From a virus: a DNA stretch of 58,406 nt. Under the pieces are notes generated by a model. The model did not search any database and had not been told where the DNA came from. It saw only the letters and a list, made by a program, of their open reading frames with translations. The DNA lies in the IMG/VR virus record IMGVR_UViG_3300044998_000622, positions 1 through 58,406 of that record; one strand, 5' to 3'. Positions 15,668 through 23,528 of the stretch are shown piece by piece (positions within the stretch are counted from its first letter, which is position 1; every line of letters begins with the position of its first letter). A program made the translations under genes and the position numbers.

Positions 15668-16080
15668 TGCTCGTCTATGTCGCGGGCGCGAGCCGGGAGC
15701 TCGGCCGGGTGAGGCGCGTGATGGACCTCCTCCGTGGAGCGGGTCACACGATCGCGGAGGACTGGACCGTGGAGGTCGACAGGCTCGGGACCGTGCCGGC
15801 CGACGCCGATCAGCGCAGGTCCGCCGCGACGCGGGACCTGCGCGCGCTGCTGGAGGCGGACGCCTTCGTGCTCCTGGTTCCGGAGGCCGAGACGAAGGGC
15901 ACCTGGTTCGAGCATGGGTTCTGGACCGGAGCTCACGCCGGGGAGCGCCCTGCGCTCGTGAGCCACGCCACGTTGGAGGCATGGAACCGGAGCCTGGCCT
16001 CCTACATCTTTGTCGACTCCTTCGACGTCGAGTGCTTCGACGCCGAGATCCCGAGGATCCTTCGCGACTTCGGACACTGA
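15667..16080 (+). CDS. Nucleoside 2-deoxyribosyltransferase-like protein
   Basis: 137 aa. The opening MLVYVAGASRELGRVRRVMDLLRGAGHTI and the middle RDLRALLEADAFVLLVPEAETKGTWFEHGFWTG fit the small Rossmann-like deoxyribosyltransferase group: N-terminal strand and helix, D..A.V.L...., then a Glu in the FEHGFW stretch as nucleophile candidate. These enzymes swap or release bases from deoxynucleosides. In phages, relatives act in nucleotide salvage or base modification; which applies here is unknown. Confidence 0.65.
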   Translation: MLVYVAGASRELGRVRRVMDLLRGAGHTIAEDWTVEVDRLGTVPADADQRRSAATRDLRALLEADAFVLLVPEAETKGTWFEHGFWTGAHAGERPALVSHATLEAWNRSLASYIFVDSFDVECFDAEIPRILRDFGH

Positions 16081-16089
16081 ACCGGAGCC

Positions 16090-16118
16090 TCGACGCGGGA
16101 TCCTCTTTGGGTTACAAG
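16090..16118 (+). promoter_or_regulatory. Promoter candidate for the accessory block
   Basis: TCGACG (16090-16095), 17 bp, TACAAG (16113-16118) in the 74-bp gap before 16155. The -10 resembles TACAGAT of the early promoters. Confidence 0.35.
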
Positions 16119-16154
16119 AGACCGGCGCGGAGCCGCCAGAAAAGGAGAGAGACC

Positions 16155-16547
16155 ATGAAGCAGGACCCGAAGCTGATCGCCGCCGCCATGCAGCAGGTCG
16201 AGGAGCACAAGGCGGGCCGGGCGATGAAGGAGATCGCGCTCGCGGTGCAGCGGATGCTCCTCATCGACGGCGAGGACGGCGAGGACGAGGCGCCGCCCGC
16301 CCTGCGTCTGTTTCTGGCCGCAAACGCGGTCGGGTTCGTCGCGCGGGACATGGTGGACAGGGCCAGCCTCGCGATCGAGGAGGGGATCGCCGAGGAGAGC
16401 CGGCGGTCGGCCTTCATGCTGACCGGACTCACGCTGCTCGCGAGATCGATCGCCGACGGCGTAAACTCGGGGCTCAACGGAGACACGCCGCTGGTCGCCA
16501 GCGACGGCGAACTCCCGCCGGTGACCTCGTCCGGGGGTGACGCGTGA
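16155..16547 (+). CDS. Hypothetical helical protein, 130 aa
   Basis: ATG after AAGGAGAG. Helical throughout, with an acidic patch (IDGEDGEDEAPP) near residue 40 and an Ala/Ile/Leu-rich C-terminal helix (SAFMLTGLTLLARSIADGV). Unknown function. GTGA overlap with the next gene. Confidence 0.6.
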   Translation: MKQDPKLIAAAMQQVEEHKAGRAMKEIALAVQRMLLIDGEDGEDEAPPALRLFLAANAVGFVARDMVDRASLAIEEGIAEESRRSAFMLTGLTLLARSIADGVNSGLNGDTPLVASDGELPPVTSSGGDA

Positions 16548-17209
16548 CCAGGATGAGCGCGCAGACGCAGCTTGCGCTGGTGCTCGTAGCGTTCGTGACG
16601 TTCGTGACGGTGCGCGCGTGCGGCGCAGCGGCTCAGGGGCCCGCGCGCATGTCACCAGAGCTCGCGCTCGCGCGGCTCTGCGTGAGCGAGGCGGGCTGGA
16701 CGTGCTGGGAGACGGGGGACGGTCTTGGGATCCACGAGGTCATGCTCCGTGGCTCCGCCCGGACCGGCCTCCGGTATGAGACGTACGCGCGCTCCTACGC
16801 GCGCAGGCTGTTCGGCGCGCGCCCGCACGACCTCCCGCGCCTCCGCTGGGTCGGGCAGATGGAACCGTCAGGCGCGGAGCCTTCGGCGTGGCCGCGCTCG
16901 ATGACGCGCAGGGTCAGAGGCTCCGTGCGCGTCGAGCCGCACGCCCCGTGGAGCGCCTACCGGGCGCGCTGGCTTGCTGTTCTGGCGCGCGCTCGCGAGG
17001 TCATGTCCGAGCTCACGCTGGACGACGTGGACGAATGGGGGGTCTGCGACCGCCCCGTCCACGACTGGGGCGGCTGGATGGACCGGGCTCGCGCGGAGCG
17101 CATCGGCCTAGTCCCGGTGGACTGCGGGTTGTCGGGCGGGAGCACGCGCAACGATTTCTACTGCCGCCCGTCGGTGGACCCAACGTGCGTGGAGGTGGAC
17201 CGTGAGTAA
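16544..17209 (+). CDS. Exported or membrane-anchored protein, possible cell-wall hydrolase-like fold
   Basis: 221 aa. Residues about 8-27 are hydrophobic (ALVLVAFVTFVTV) after a short start, as in a signal anchor or signal peptide. The rest has several Cys (CVSEAGWTCWE, WGVCDRP, VDCG, FYCRPS, PTCVEV), suggesting disulfides outside the cytoplasm. SPELALARLCVSEAGW..GDGLGIHEVML faintly recalls SleB-type or lytic hydrolases (Ala-rich helix with a Glu). Possible wall or entry role; low certainty. It overlaps the next gene by 8 nt. Confidence 0.5.
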   Translation: MTRMSAQTQLALVLVAFVTFVTVRACGAAAQGPARMSPELALARLCVSEAGWTCWETGDGLGIHEVMLRGSARTGLRYETYARSYARRLFGARPHDLPRLRWVGQMEPSGAEPSAWPRSMTRRVRGSVRVEPHAPWSAYRARWLAVLARAREVMSELTLDDVDEWGVCDRPVHDWGGWMDRARAERIGLVPVDCGLSGGSTRNDFYCRPSVDPTCVEVDRE

Positions 17210-17525
17210 CTACGATCGGCGCGGTGTCAGCGAGGGCACTTGGGCCGTCTTCGCGGAGAAAGTCGTGGCGGAGCGCGATGCACTGGCAGAGCGCCTCCGC
17301 GAGAGCGAAGCGAAGCGTAACGCTCTGGTCGTAGACATTCTTGAACACCTGCCGCCCCACATATTCGACGATGACGGACCGGACGACACAGCGTCGGAGC
17401 GCGAAGTGATCGAGTACGCGGGAGATGAGATCCGGCGGCTCCGAGCACGCGCAGAGCGCGCGGAGTCAGAACGTGACGAGGCCCGAGCGCAACTCGTGAC
17501 GCCGCTCAAGTCGAGCGATGAGTGA
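17202..17525 (+). CDS. Coiled-coil protein, paralogue of the 18114 gene
   Basis: 107 aa, GTG start. Contains EGTWAVFAEKVVAERDA, repeated nearly exactly in the product of 18114-18716; the underlying DNA at 17235-17282 is close to 18201-18248. The rest is coiled coil (EIRRLRARAERAESERDEARAQL). Unknown role. Confidence 0.65.
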   Translation: MSNYDRRGVSEGTWAVFAEKVVAERDALAERLRESEAKRNALVVDILEHLPPHIFDDDGPDDTASEREVIEYAGDEIRRLRARAERAESERDEARAQLVTPLKSSDE

Positions 17526-18117
17526 CCTGACTTCTACACTGCGCCAGATGCGCAAGCACGGCGCGATTCTGTCGTGGTTGGGGGCTCGGCGTAATCGCAC
17601 TCTCGATGATCTGTGGGCCGAGTGCCAGCACGGATATTGGATGCTGTGGCTTGCGTCGTGCCTCGGAGTTGATCGTCGTCTGACGGTGCTTGCCGCATGC
17701 GACTGTGCCGAGTCCGTGCTCGTGTACGTCCCGCCGGGCGAAGAGCGGCCGCGACGAGCCATCGAGGTGGCTCGTCGCTGGGTGCGCGGCGAGGCGACTG
17801 TCGACGAGGTGCGCGCTGCCGCCGGGGCAGCGTACGACGCCGCATACGATGTCGAGAGAGCTGCCGCCGCTTACGCGTCGATCGCAGCCCACGAGGCTGC
17901 TGCGGCGATCGAGGCCGCTGAGTGCATGGACGATCCCGCTGAGGCCGCCATGTACGCAGCACAGGCCGCCGCAACAGCGTCGGCCGTCGGGCAAGACGAG
18001 GTGTCCGCTGCCTCCGCAGCGGCAACCGCATCGTTCGCGCGCAGCGCTGACATCGTGCGAGCACACATCGACGCCGCGACGATCGCGTCTGCGCTCGACG
18101 CCGTGGGGAGACTGTGA
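17518..18117 (+). CDS. Imm5-like (putative immunity protein) Ala-rich helical protein
   Basis: 199 aa. The segment LTVLAACDCAESVL...PRRAIEVARRWVRGEATVDEVRAAAGAAYDAAYD followed by repeats of Ala-rich helices (AAAAYASIAAHEAAAAIEAAE, YAAQAAATA) matches the pattern of Imm5-type putative immunity proteins, which are also found in phages without a toxin. No partner toxin is visible next door. Role here unknown; it may be an anti-defence or exclusion factor. GTGA overlap with the next gene. Confidence 0.5.
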   Translation: MSDLTSTLRQMRKHGAILSWLGARRNRTLDDLWAECQHGYWMLWLASCLGVDRRLTVLAACDCAESVLVYVPPGEERPRRAIEVARRWVRGEATVDEVRAAAGAAYDAAYDVERAAAAYASIAAHEAAAAIEAAECMDDPAEAAMYAAQAAATASAVGQDEVSAASAAATASFARSADIVRAHIDAATIASALDAVGRL

Positions 18118-18716
18118 TGACGACGATACCGACTCGATGCCCGTACTGCGACCGTCCCCTCGCGACGCAGGCCGACTACGACACCGCGCGTGTCGTTGAA
18201 GGCACTTGGGCGGTTTTCGCGGAGAAAGTCGTGGCTGAGCGCGACGCGGCGCGCGAAGAGATCGCCGAGCTTCGGCACAAGCTGGCCGGAGAAGCCGCGC
18301 ACATCGCATCGCTGGAAAGTCTGCTGGTCGATGCGACCCGTGAACGTGACGAGGCGCGCGATGCGGCAGTCCAGGCGCAAGCTGCGCTCGTCGAGGCACG
18401 CGCGCAGCTTGCGGCGCTGCGGGATGCTGCCCTTGCCGCGATGCCGTGGATGCTCGTGATCACATACGACCCCGAGGTGACAAGCGCAGGACACGCGGCA
18501 AAGCGCAAACTCGGAGTCGCGCTCTCCGACACCGCGCACGCCGCCGAGGCGCACGATCGCGAGGTCGCGGCGCGGGTGCTGGAGGGGGCCGCTGAGGAGA
18601 TCGAGCGCGCGGCAAGCGGCATTGGCGGCGAGGATCTGACGAGTCTCGAAGCGGCACGCGCCGGGGGGCTGTACGAGTCTGAGGAGATCGTCCGCAGACT
18701 GGTCGCGAAGATCTGA
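18114..18716 (+). CDS. Zinc-knuckle coiled-coil protein, paralogue of the 17202 gene
   Basis: 200 aa (GTG 18114, with an ATG at 18117 as alternative). CPYCDRPLA at the N terminus may bind metal with a partner. VVEGTWAVFAEKVVAERDA repeats the block of the 17202 protein. A long coiled coil follows (residues about 35-105) and a C-terminal domain AREVLEGAAEEIERAA-like. Unknown function. Confidence 0.65.
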   Translation: MMTTIPTRCPYCDRPLATQADYDTARVVEGTWAVFAEKVVAERDAAREEIAELRHKLAGEAAHIASLESLLVDATRERDEARDAAVQAQAALVEARAQLAALRDAALAAMPWMLVITYDPEVTSAGHAAKRKLGVALSDTAHAAEAHDREVAARVLEGAAEEIERAASGIGGEDLTSLEAARAGGLYESEEIVRRLVAKI

Positions 18717-18727
18717 GGAGGTGAGCG

Positions 18728-18751
18728 ATGAGTCAAGGAGATGCGAAGTGA
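18728..18751 (+). CDS. Micro-ORF of 7 codons (MSQGDAK)
   Basis: GAGGAGGTG (18715-18722) is a strong Shine-Dalgarno for the ATG at 18728. The seven-codon frame ends in a TGA that overlaps the GTG of the next gene (GTGA at 18748), the same coupling used by full genes here. It could be a translational leader for the 18748 gene. Confidence 0.4.
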   Translation: MSQGDAK

Positions 18752-18960
18752 CCGCATATCATGAGCAACGCGCCGTGCTGCGCGACAACGATGCGGATGT
18801 GGAGATCGAGGTGCGTGGCGGCGTCGAGTGCGACGATGGCTCGATGGGCTACGAGATCGCCGTCTGTCCTGTCGTGCGCGCAGCGGGTGAGCGGGAGCGC
18901 GTGATGCGCGTGACGGTCGAGACGTGGCGCGCGTGGGTGCGCGCAGTAGGGAGGCTGTGA
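18748..18960 (+). CDS. Hypothetical protein, 70 aa
   Basis: GTG at 18748 is preferred because AAGGAG (18735-18740) lies 7 nt upstream; the in-frame GTG at 18721 lies within the Shine-Dalgarno region of the micro-ORF. Beta-rich: VLRDNDADVEIEVRGGVECDDGSMGYEIAV, then RVMRVTVETWRAWVRAV. Ends TGATG with the next frame. No family. Confidence 0.5.
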   Translation: MTAYHEQRAVLRDNDADVEIEVRGGVECDDGSMGYEIAVCPVVRAAGERERVMRVTVETWRAWVRAVGRL

Positions 18961-19022
18961 TGGCCGCAGACCAGCGCACTCAGTCGTATGTCGCTCGCTG
19001 TGTCGCCGAGGGGGCGGCATGA
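18960..19022 (+). CDS. Micro-ORF of 20 codons
   Basis: Starts at the ATG overlapping the previous TGA (TGATG) and ends at a TGA overlapping the next ATG (ATGA at 19019). The peptide begins MAADQRTQSY and ends VAEGAA. Perfect tiling on both sides argues for translation; function unknown. Confidence 0.4.
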   Translation: MAADQRTQSYVARCVAEGAA

Positions 19023-19675
19023 CTACGGCAGCCGTGACCGCGTCGGCCAGGACGTGGCGCGCGTCCACGGAGGACGCGCGCGAGTTCGCGGCGGTCGTGG
19101 AGGAACGCTCCAGGCAGCGAGCGCTCGGGCACACGGACGACCAGGACATGCCTGACGGCACCGGGGCGGACATCGAACTGCGGGCGCTCGCGCTGGTTCG
19201 CTTCGACGTGCAGTTCGCGGAGCAGACCGGGTCGATGACATGGGCTCATGTCCTGCGCGAGGAGGTCGCGGAGGTGCTCGCGGAGAGCGAGCCGAGCGCG
19301 CTCTACGAGGAGCTCGTGCAGGTCGCCGCTGTGGCGATCCGCTGGGCGAGCGCCCTTCGGCGACGTGGGGAGAGGGCTCACCGTGCGAGATCCTTCGCGG
19401 CGGAGGCGCGCATCGTCACCAGGGCGATGCTCGAAGCTCTCCGCGACGAGCGTCGCGAGGTCACGCTCACGCAGGCGGAAGCGACATACGCGCGCGCCGA
19501 GTGGGCCAAGGTCTGCACGAACGGGCACGGCAAGAGCATCCCGGTCGCGACGCCGGAGGGTCGTGCGCTTCGGTACGCGCGCGTCCTGGCGAGGAAGCGT
19601 GCGGCAAGGGCTCAGGCAGCGTACATGAACGCACGGAAGCAGGCGTTGAAGACGCTAGAGGAGGAGAGCAAGTGA
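19019..19675 (+). CDS. MazG-like NTP pyrophosphohydrolase-related protein
   Basis: 218 aa. VVEERSRQRALGHTDDQDMP, then WAHVLREEVAEVLAESEPSALYEELVQVAAVAIRWASAL reproduces the all-alpha MazG-like pattern with the metal-binding ExxE and the EELVQVAAVA helix. Such enzymes cut nucleoside triphosphates and can lower alarmone or defence nucleotides. The C-terminal third (about 140-218) is an extra basic, helical extension (ARKRAARAQAAYMNARKQ). Confidence 0.7.
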   Translation: MTTAAVTASARTWRASTEDAREFAAVVEERSRQRALGHTDDQDMPDGTGADIELRALALVRFDVQFAEQTGSMTWAHVLREEVAEVLAESEPSALYEELVQVAAVAIRWASALRRRGERAHRARSFAAEARIVTRAMLEALRDERREVTLTQAEATYARAEWAKVCTNGHGKSIPVATPEGRALRYARVLARKRAARAQAAYMNARKQALKTLEEESK

Positions 19676-19977
19676 TCACGGTCTACAAGCACGGGGAGAG
19701 GCAGCGCAAAGCGCGGGACGCTTTCGCGAGGGCGTTCGAGGCGGCGCGCATCAAGTCGGGCATGTCGATGAGGCAGCTTGGCGCCGCGGTCGGCACGAGC
19801 CACCAGGCGATCATGGTCTTCCGGCACCCGGAGAAGGGGCTCCCAAGCCCCGGCCTGACGCGCAAGGCCGCGGCGGCGGTCGGTATGGACGCGGAGCGCG
19901 CCAGGCGGCTTTGGGTCGACGCGAAGGCGGAGGAGGGTCGCGAGCGAGCGGTCCGCCGCGCGGAGGCGGCCTGGTGA
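19672..19977 (+). CDS. XRE-type helix-turn-helix protein
   Basis: 101 aa, GTG in a GTGA overlap. AFEAARIKSGMSMRQLGAAVGTSHQAIMVFRHPEKG, then LTRKAAAAVGM fits a Cro/C1-type HTH. The C terminus is charged. It may regulate phage promoters. With no integrase or opposed repressor/cro pair seen, it is not good evidence for lysogeny. Confidence 0.65.
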   Translation: MITVYKHGERQRKARDAFARAFEAARIKSGMSMRQLGAAVGTSHQAIMVFRHPEKGLPSPGLTRKAAAAVGMDAERARRLWVDAKAEEGRERAVRRAEAAW

Positions 19978-20156
19978 GCGATCAGACGCGAGGCGGGATC
20001 GCCTGGACGGACCCGTACGAGCTCACCGAGCCGTCCGGAGCTCCAGACGACGGCGGGGACATGGTCCCCATGCGACTCCGCGACCGGAAGGGCGGCGACC
20101 CGGACGAGTGGCCAGAGGACCTTCGGGTGCGGCAGTTCCCGGCGGAGGGCAAGTGA
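19974..20156 (+). CDS. Small protein, 60 aa
   Basis: GTGA overlaps at both ends. MRLRDRKGGDPDEWPEDLRV near the end resembles, from memory, the C-terminal tail of Gp37/Gp68-type (DUF5131) phage proteins, but the body of that family is missing, so it may be a remnant. Confidence 0.5.
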   Translation: MSDQTRGGIAWTDPYELTEPSGAPDDGGDMVPMRLRDRKGGDPDEWPEDLRVRQFPAEGK

Positions 20157-20944
20157 CGCCGCGCGCGGTCTTGATCGGCTGGGCCCCCGGTCCCCGCGGC
20201 AGCGACGGCGAGTGTTCGCGCGGGGCCTGGGACGGCTCCACCGGCACGCGCCTCGCCCGCCTCCTGGAGCTCGACCGCGCCGACCTGCCCTCCCGCTTCG
20301 AGCTCGTGAACCTCCTCGACTTGGAGCCCATGGCGGACGCAACGCCCCCCGAGCCGTTCCCCGCACGGGCAGGAGGGGCCTGCGCTGCCCGCCTGGCGCC
20401 GTTCTTGGCCGGCCGCGCGGTCATCCTGGGCGGCGTGCGCGTCGCAGCCGCCTTCGGCCTTCCTGGGCCTCCCTGGGGTCTGTGGAGGGGCACGGACCTG
20501 CTGGGCTACCAGACTGCCGGCTACGCGACGGTGCCGCATCTGTGCGGTCTGACACGCCAGTGGAGCCCAAAGACGGTGGAGGGGCGGCGCCTCCGCGACT
20601 TCGTGGCCGACGTGGCGAGCTCGGCGGACCCGGCGGCAGATGCTAGGCTGGTCCTGGGAATGACCGGTATGACTGGAGAGCGCCCCGATACGATGGTCGG
20701 CTACGCAAGAGCGGCAGAGATCTTGGGGATCTCGGTCGACCATCTCCGCCACCTCGTCCACCGGCGCCAGATCCCGCACTACAGACCGACCCCGAGGACG
20801 GTCCTGTTCCAGGTCGGCGAGCTTCGGCTCCGGATCCTCGCCGGCAGGGTCCGGCAGACGAGCGAAGGAAAGGGCAAGCGATGGAACCGAGAATCGGAGC
20901 GCGGAAGCGCCAGCGGATCGTCGAGCTCCGCCTCGACGCGATGA
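20153..20944 (+). CDS. Uracil-DNA-glycosylase-like domain fused to an excisionase-type HTH
   Basis: 263 aa. Residues 1-165: VLIGWAPGP (first active-site loop type), FELVNLLDLEP, RAVILGGVRVAAAFGL, and TVPHLCGLTRQWS at the place of the C-terminal H-P/C-x-G loop fit the UDG superfamily. Residues about 180-230: VGYARAAEILGISVDHLRHLVHRRQIPHY fits an HTH_17 excisionase-like domain. The last 21 codons run into the terminase small subunit gene. A TAGGCT hexamer (20644-20649) lies 10 nt before an in-frame ATG at 20660, so the HTH could also be made separately. Confidence 0.6.
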   Translation: MTPRAVLIGWAPGPRGSDGECSRGAWDGSTGTRLARLLELDRADLPSRFELVNLLDLEPMADATPPEPFPARAGGACAARLAPFLAGRAVILGGVRVAAAFGLPGPPWGLWRGTDLLGYQTAGYATVPHLCGLTRQWSPKTVEGRRLRDFVADVASSADPAADARLVLGMTGMTGERPDTMVGYARAAEILGISVDHLRHLVHRRQIPHYRPTPRTVLFQVGELRLRILAGRVRQTSEGKGKRWNRESERGSASGSSSSASTR

Positions 20945-21333
20945 GCTACCGGCAGATCGCGGATGAGCTCGGGCTCTCCGAGCCGTCGATCCGCGCCGTC
21001 CTCGCAACCCCCGAGGCCAAAGAGGCCCTGGAGGCCGGCCGCCGGGAGCGCACCGACCGGGTGCGGATGGCCCTGGAGCGGACGGGCCTGTCCGCGGTCC
21101 AGGCGCTCCTCAAGGGGGCGACCGAGGGGCACCAGAGCAAGGTCGCGGTCATGTCCGCGGACTCGATCCTCGACCGGATCGGGATACCCCGGAAGCAGCA
21201 GGTCGAGCAGCAGGTCTCGGGCGGCCTGGCCTTGGACCCGTTCGCCGGTCGCTCGGACGCGGACTGCGAGTTCTACGCGCAGCACGGGCACTGGCCCGAG
21301 GAGGGGCGCCGAACCGAGGACGCCAAGGGCTGA
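20881..21333 (+). CDS. Terminase small subunit (probable)
   Basis: 150 aa. The N-terminal HTH (QRIVELRLDAMSYRQIADELGLSEPSIRAVL) would recognise the packaging site, the central helices (AVQALLKGATEGHQSKVAVMSADSILDRIGI) would oligomerise, and the C-terminal tail would meet the large subunit. SD AAGGAAAGG. Encoded close before the large terminase. Confidence 0.75.
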   Translation: MEPRIGARKRQRIVELRLDAMSYRQIADELGLSEPSIRAVLATPEAKEALEAGRRERTDRVRMALERTGLSAVQALLKGATEGHQSKVAVMSADSILDRIGIPRKQQVEQQVSGGLALDPFAGRSDADCEFYAQHGHWPEEGRRTEDAKG

Positions 21334-21336
21334 GCC

Positions 21337-21579
21337 GTGGGTCGCGGCTCACTACGCGGCCGGCGGTCGAGCGCCCGGTACTGCACCGACAAGCGGCCCT
21401 TCCTGACCCCGGAGGAGGCGGCCGAGGAGCACCCCGGGCAGCGCCCCTACCTGTGCCCGGCCTGCGGCAGCTGGCATCTCACCAGCGAGGTCGTGGGGCT
21501 CGCGCTCCCGAAGAAGCACCCCCGCCACAAAAAGCGCGCCCGCGCCTTCCGTGAGCAGGCGGCGAGGCGCCGATCGTGA
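21337..21579 (+). CDS. Small zinc-finger protein between terminase genes
   Basis: 80 aa, GTG after a 3-nt TGA-GCC-GTG linker. YCTDKRPFLTPEEAAEE, YLCPACGSWHLTSE: one Cys followed by CxxC and His give a likely zinc site, and the C terminus is strongly basic (KKHPRHKKRARAFREQAARRR). Small proteins with this YxCpxCgxWHLT pattern are common beside phage packaging genes; a DNA-binding role is likely. Confidence 0.65.
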   Translation: MGRGSLRGRRSSARYCTDKRPFLTPEEAAEEHPGQRPYLCPACGSWHLTSEVVGLALPKKHPRHKKRARAFREQAARRRS

Positions 21580-23054
21580 GCTCGGCGGAGCTCAGGGCGC
21601 GCGCGAAGCACGCCGCCATCCTCAAGCGGGCCCGCAGGGACCCGTCTGCATTCGTGGAGTATGTCCTCCGCAACGAGGGCGACGGCAGCATCATCCGGAA
21701 CGCGCCCCATCATCTTGCGTGGCAGGACTTCTTGAGCTCGAACCCCTGGGCGGTCGTGTTCGCTCCGGTGGAGCACGGCAAGACCCAGCAGATAGCGATC
21801 GGGCGCGCGCTCTACGAGCTCGGGCGCAACCCGAACGCGCGCCTCGCCCTGATCTCCAACACCAGCCGGCAGGCCGAGAAGCTCCTGGGGGCGATCCGCC
21901 AGCACATAGACGCGAACCCCAGGCTGCGCGAGGTGTTCCCGGCCCTGCGCCGCTCGGACGTGGCCGGCGACCCCTGGCACGGGACCGCGATCACGGTGCA
22001 GCGCGCCACCATCGCCAAGGACCCGAGCATCCAGGCGCTCGGCGTCGGAGGCCCCCTGGTCGGCTCCCGCCTGGACGGCTGCGTCCTCGACGACGTCCTC
22101 GACTTCGAGAACACCAGGACGCACGAGCAGCGCTCGAAGCTGGTGGACTGGTTCGACTCCACGGTGGCGACACGCCTCGTGGACGGCGCCTTTTGCTGGA
22201 TCATCGGCACCCCGTGGCATCCGGAAGACCTGCTGCACGTCATGGCGAAGCGGCCGGGCTACGCGGTCCGGAAGTGGCGGGCGGTCGAGAACCCGGAGGC
22301 CCCGTCGGAGGCCTGGGTGCCGATCTGGCCCGAGCAGTTCTCCGTGGCGCGCCTGCTCCACATCCAGGCCGGTAGCACGGCGCTCAACTTCGCCCGCAAG
22401 TATTTCTGCGAGGTCCGGAGCTCGGAGACCCAGCGGTTCCACCGGGCCTGGTTCGAGGCGGCGGCGGCGAGCGGGAAGCGCTGGGGCCCCTTCCGAACCG
22501 CTCCCCAGAGCCACGGGCAGGCCTGGCCCACCTTCACGGGCGTCGACCTGGGCGTCGGCGAGACCGACGGGCACGACATGACGGTCCTCTTCACGATCGC
22601 CCTGGAGCCCCGGACCCTCCGGCGGGTCGTTCTGGAGATCATGGCGGGCCGCTGGACCGGTCCGGACATTGTGGACCGGATCTTCGACGTTCACCGGCGC
22701 TTCAACAGCATCGTGGTCGTGGAGAGCAACGGAGCTCAGAAGTTCATCGCGCAGTTCGCATCGGGGCGCCAGGTGCCGGTCCGGCCCTTCTTCACGACCG
22801 GGCAGGCCAAGTATGACGAGCACTTCGGGGTCGAGAGCCTGGCGATCGAGCTCAGGAATGGGCAGTGGATCATTCCATCGACCGACGGCTCCCTGGGCGG
22901 CGCCTCGCCCGAGGTCGCGCAGTGGGTCTACGAGGCCGAGCTCTACCACCCAGACTCGCACACGGGAGACCGGCTGATGGCTTCATGGTTCGCCCGGGAG
23001 GCGAGCCGGTCGTTCGGGCCCCGGTTCGGGCGGACGGACGTTCAGGTCAGGTGA
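21576..23054 (+). CDS. terL: Terminase large subunit
   Basis: 492 aa, GTG in a GTGA overlap. Packaging ATPase: Walker A APVEHGKTQ near residues 63-71, Walker B GCVLDDVLD near 167, and IIGTPWHPEDL as the motif III region. Nuclease: GVDLGVG near 322, VVVESNG near 380 and DRLMASWFA near 466 carry the acidic residues of the RNase H-like site. Both activities look intact. It pumps DNA through the portal encoded at 24094 and cuts it. Confidence 0.93.
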   Translation: MSSAELRARAKHAAILKRARRDPSAFVEYVLRNEGDGSIIRNAPHHLAWQDFLSSNPWAVVFAPVEHGKTQQIAIGRALYELGRNPNARLALISNTSRQAEKLLGAIRQHIDANPRLREVFPALRRSDVAGDPWHGTAITVQRATIAKDPSIQALGVGGPLVGSRLDGCVLDDVLDFENTRTHEQRSKLVDWFDSTVATRLVDGAFCWIIGTPWHPEDLLHVMAKRPGYAVRKWRAVENPEAPSEAWVPIWPEQFSVARLLHIQAGSTALNFARKYFCEVRSSETQRFHRAWFEAAAASGKRWGPFRTAPQSHGQAWPTFTGVDLGVGETDGHDMTVLFTIALEPRTLRRVVLEIMAGRWTGPDIVDRIFDVHRRFNSIVVVESNGAQKFIAQFASGRQVPVRPFFTTGQAKYDEHFGVESLAIELRNGQWIIPSTDGSLGGASPEVAQWVYEAELYHPDSHTGDRLMASWFAREASRSFGPRFGRTDVQVR

Positions 23055-23067
23055 TGGACTGGCGCGA

Positions 23068-23096
23068 TGGACTCGGCGCGCAGGTCGCGGTAGGCT
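23068..23096 (+). promoter_or_regulatory. Leaderless-type late promoter
   Basis: TGGACT (23068-23073), 17 bp, TAGGCT (23091-23096), then 6 nt to the ATG at 23103, with no Shine-Dalgarno. This spacing puts the start of transcription at or next to the start codon. Confidence 0.6.
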
Positions 23097-23102
23097 CGCG
23101 CC

Positions 23103-23528
23103 ATGCGATTCCACGCGACGACGGGCCCGATCGCTCCTGGCACGCTCGGCCCCGACCCCGTCGTGGCGCCCGGGACCGTGCCGGACTTCCTCCTCCTGCG
23201 GCTCCCCCAGCGGCGCCCCTTCGGCGACGGCCCGATCGAGTCGGTGCTGCTGACGCTCGACGCGGCGGCCGGCGAGACCGTGACGTTCGAGCTCTGGCTC
23301 CTGGAGGAGTCGACCGAGGCCGCGAACACGGCGGACGATCCGGGCGCTCTGGCGGCGAACCGGAAGTTCTACAGGCTCGCGACCGGCATCGTGCTGACGG
23401 CACACCGGCTGACGCTGGTGCAGCCGTACGCGCCTGCGGTGACGCCGATCCCGGCGGGCGTCTGGTACGTTCGGACGACTGCGGACACCCTGGCCGCGGC
23501 GGGCCGGATTCGTGCGGTGGTGGTCTGA
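23103..23528 (+). CDS. Hypothetical structural-type protein, 141 aa
   Basis: Beta-rich: FLLLRLPQRRPFGDGPIESVLLTLDAAAGETVTFELWLLEE, then GVWYVRTTADTLAAAGRIRAVVV. It resembles small virion decoration or fibre-type modules but no family is recognised. The start lacks an SD and follows a TAGGCT hexamer by 6 nt. The stop overlaps the next ATG (TGATG). Confidence 0.6.
   Translation: MRFHATTGPIAPGTLGPDPVVAPGTVPDFLLLRLPQRRPFGDGPIESVLLTLDAAAGETVTFELWLLEESTEAANTADDPGALAANRKFYRLATGIVLTAHRLTLVQPYAPAVTPIPAGVWYVRTTADTLAAAGRIRAVVV

Noticed and set aside
19672-19977. XRE-type HTH as evidence for lysogeny
   Set aside because: No integrase, attachment site or divergent repressor/cro arrangement was found; all genes are on one strand.
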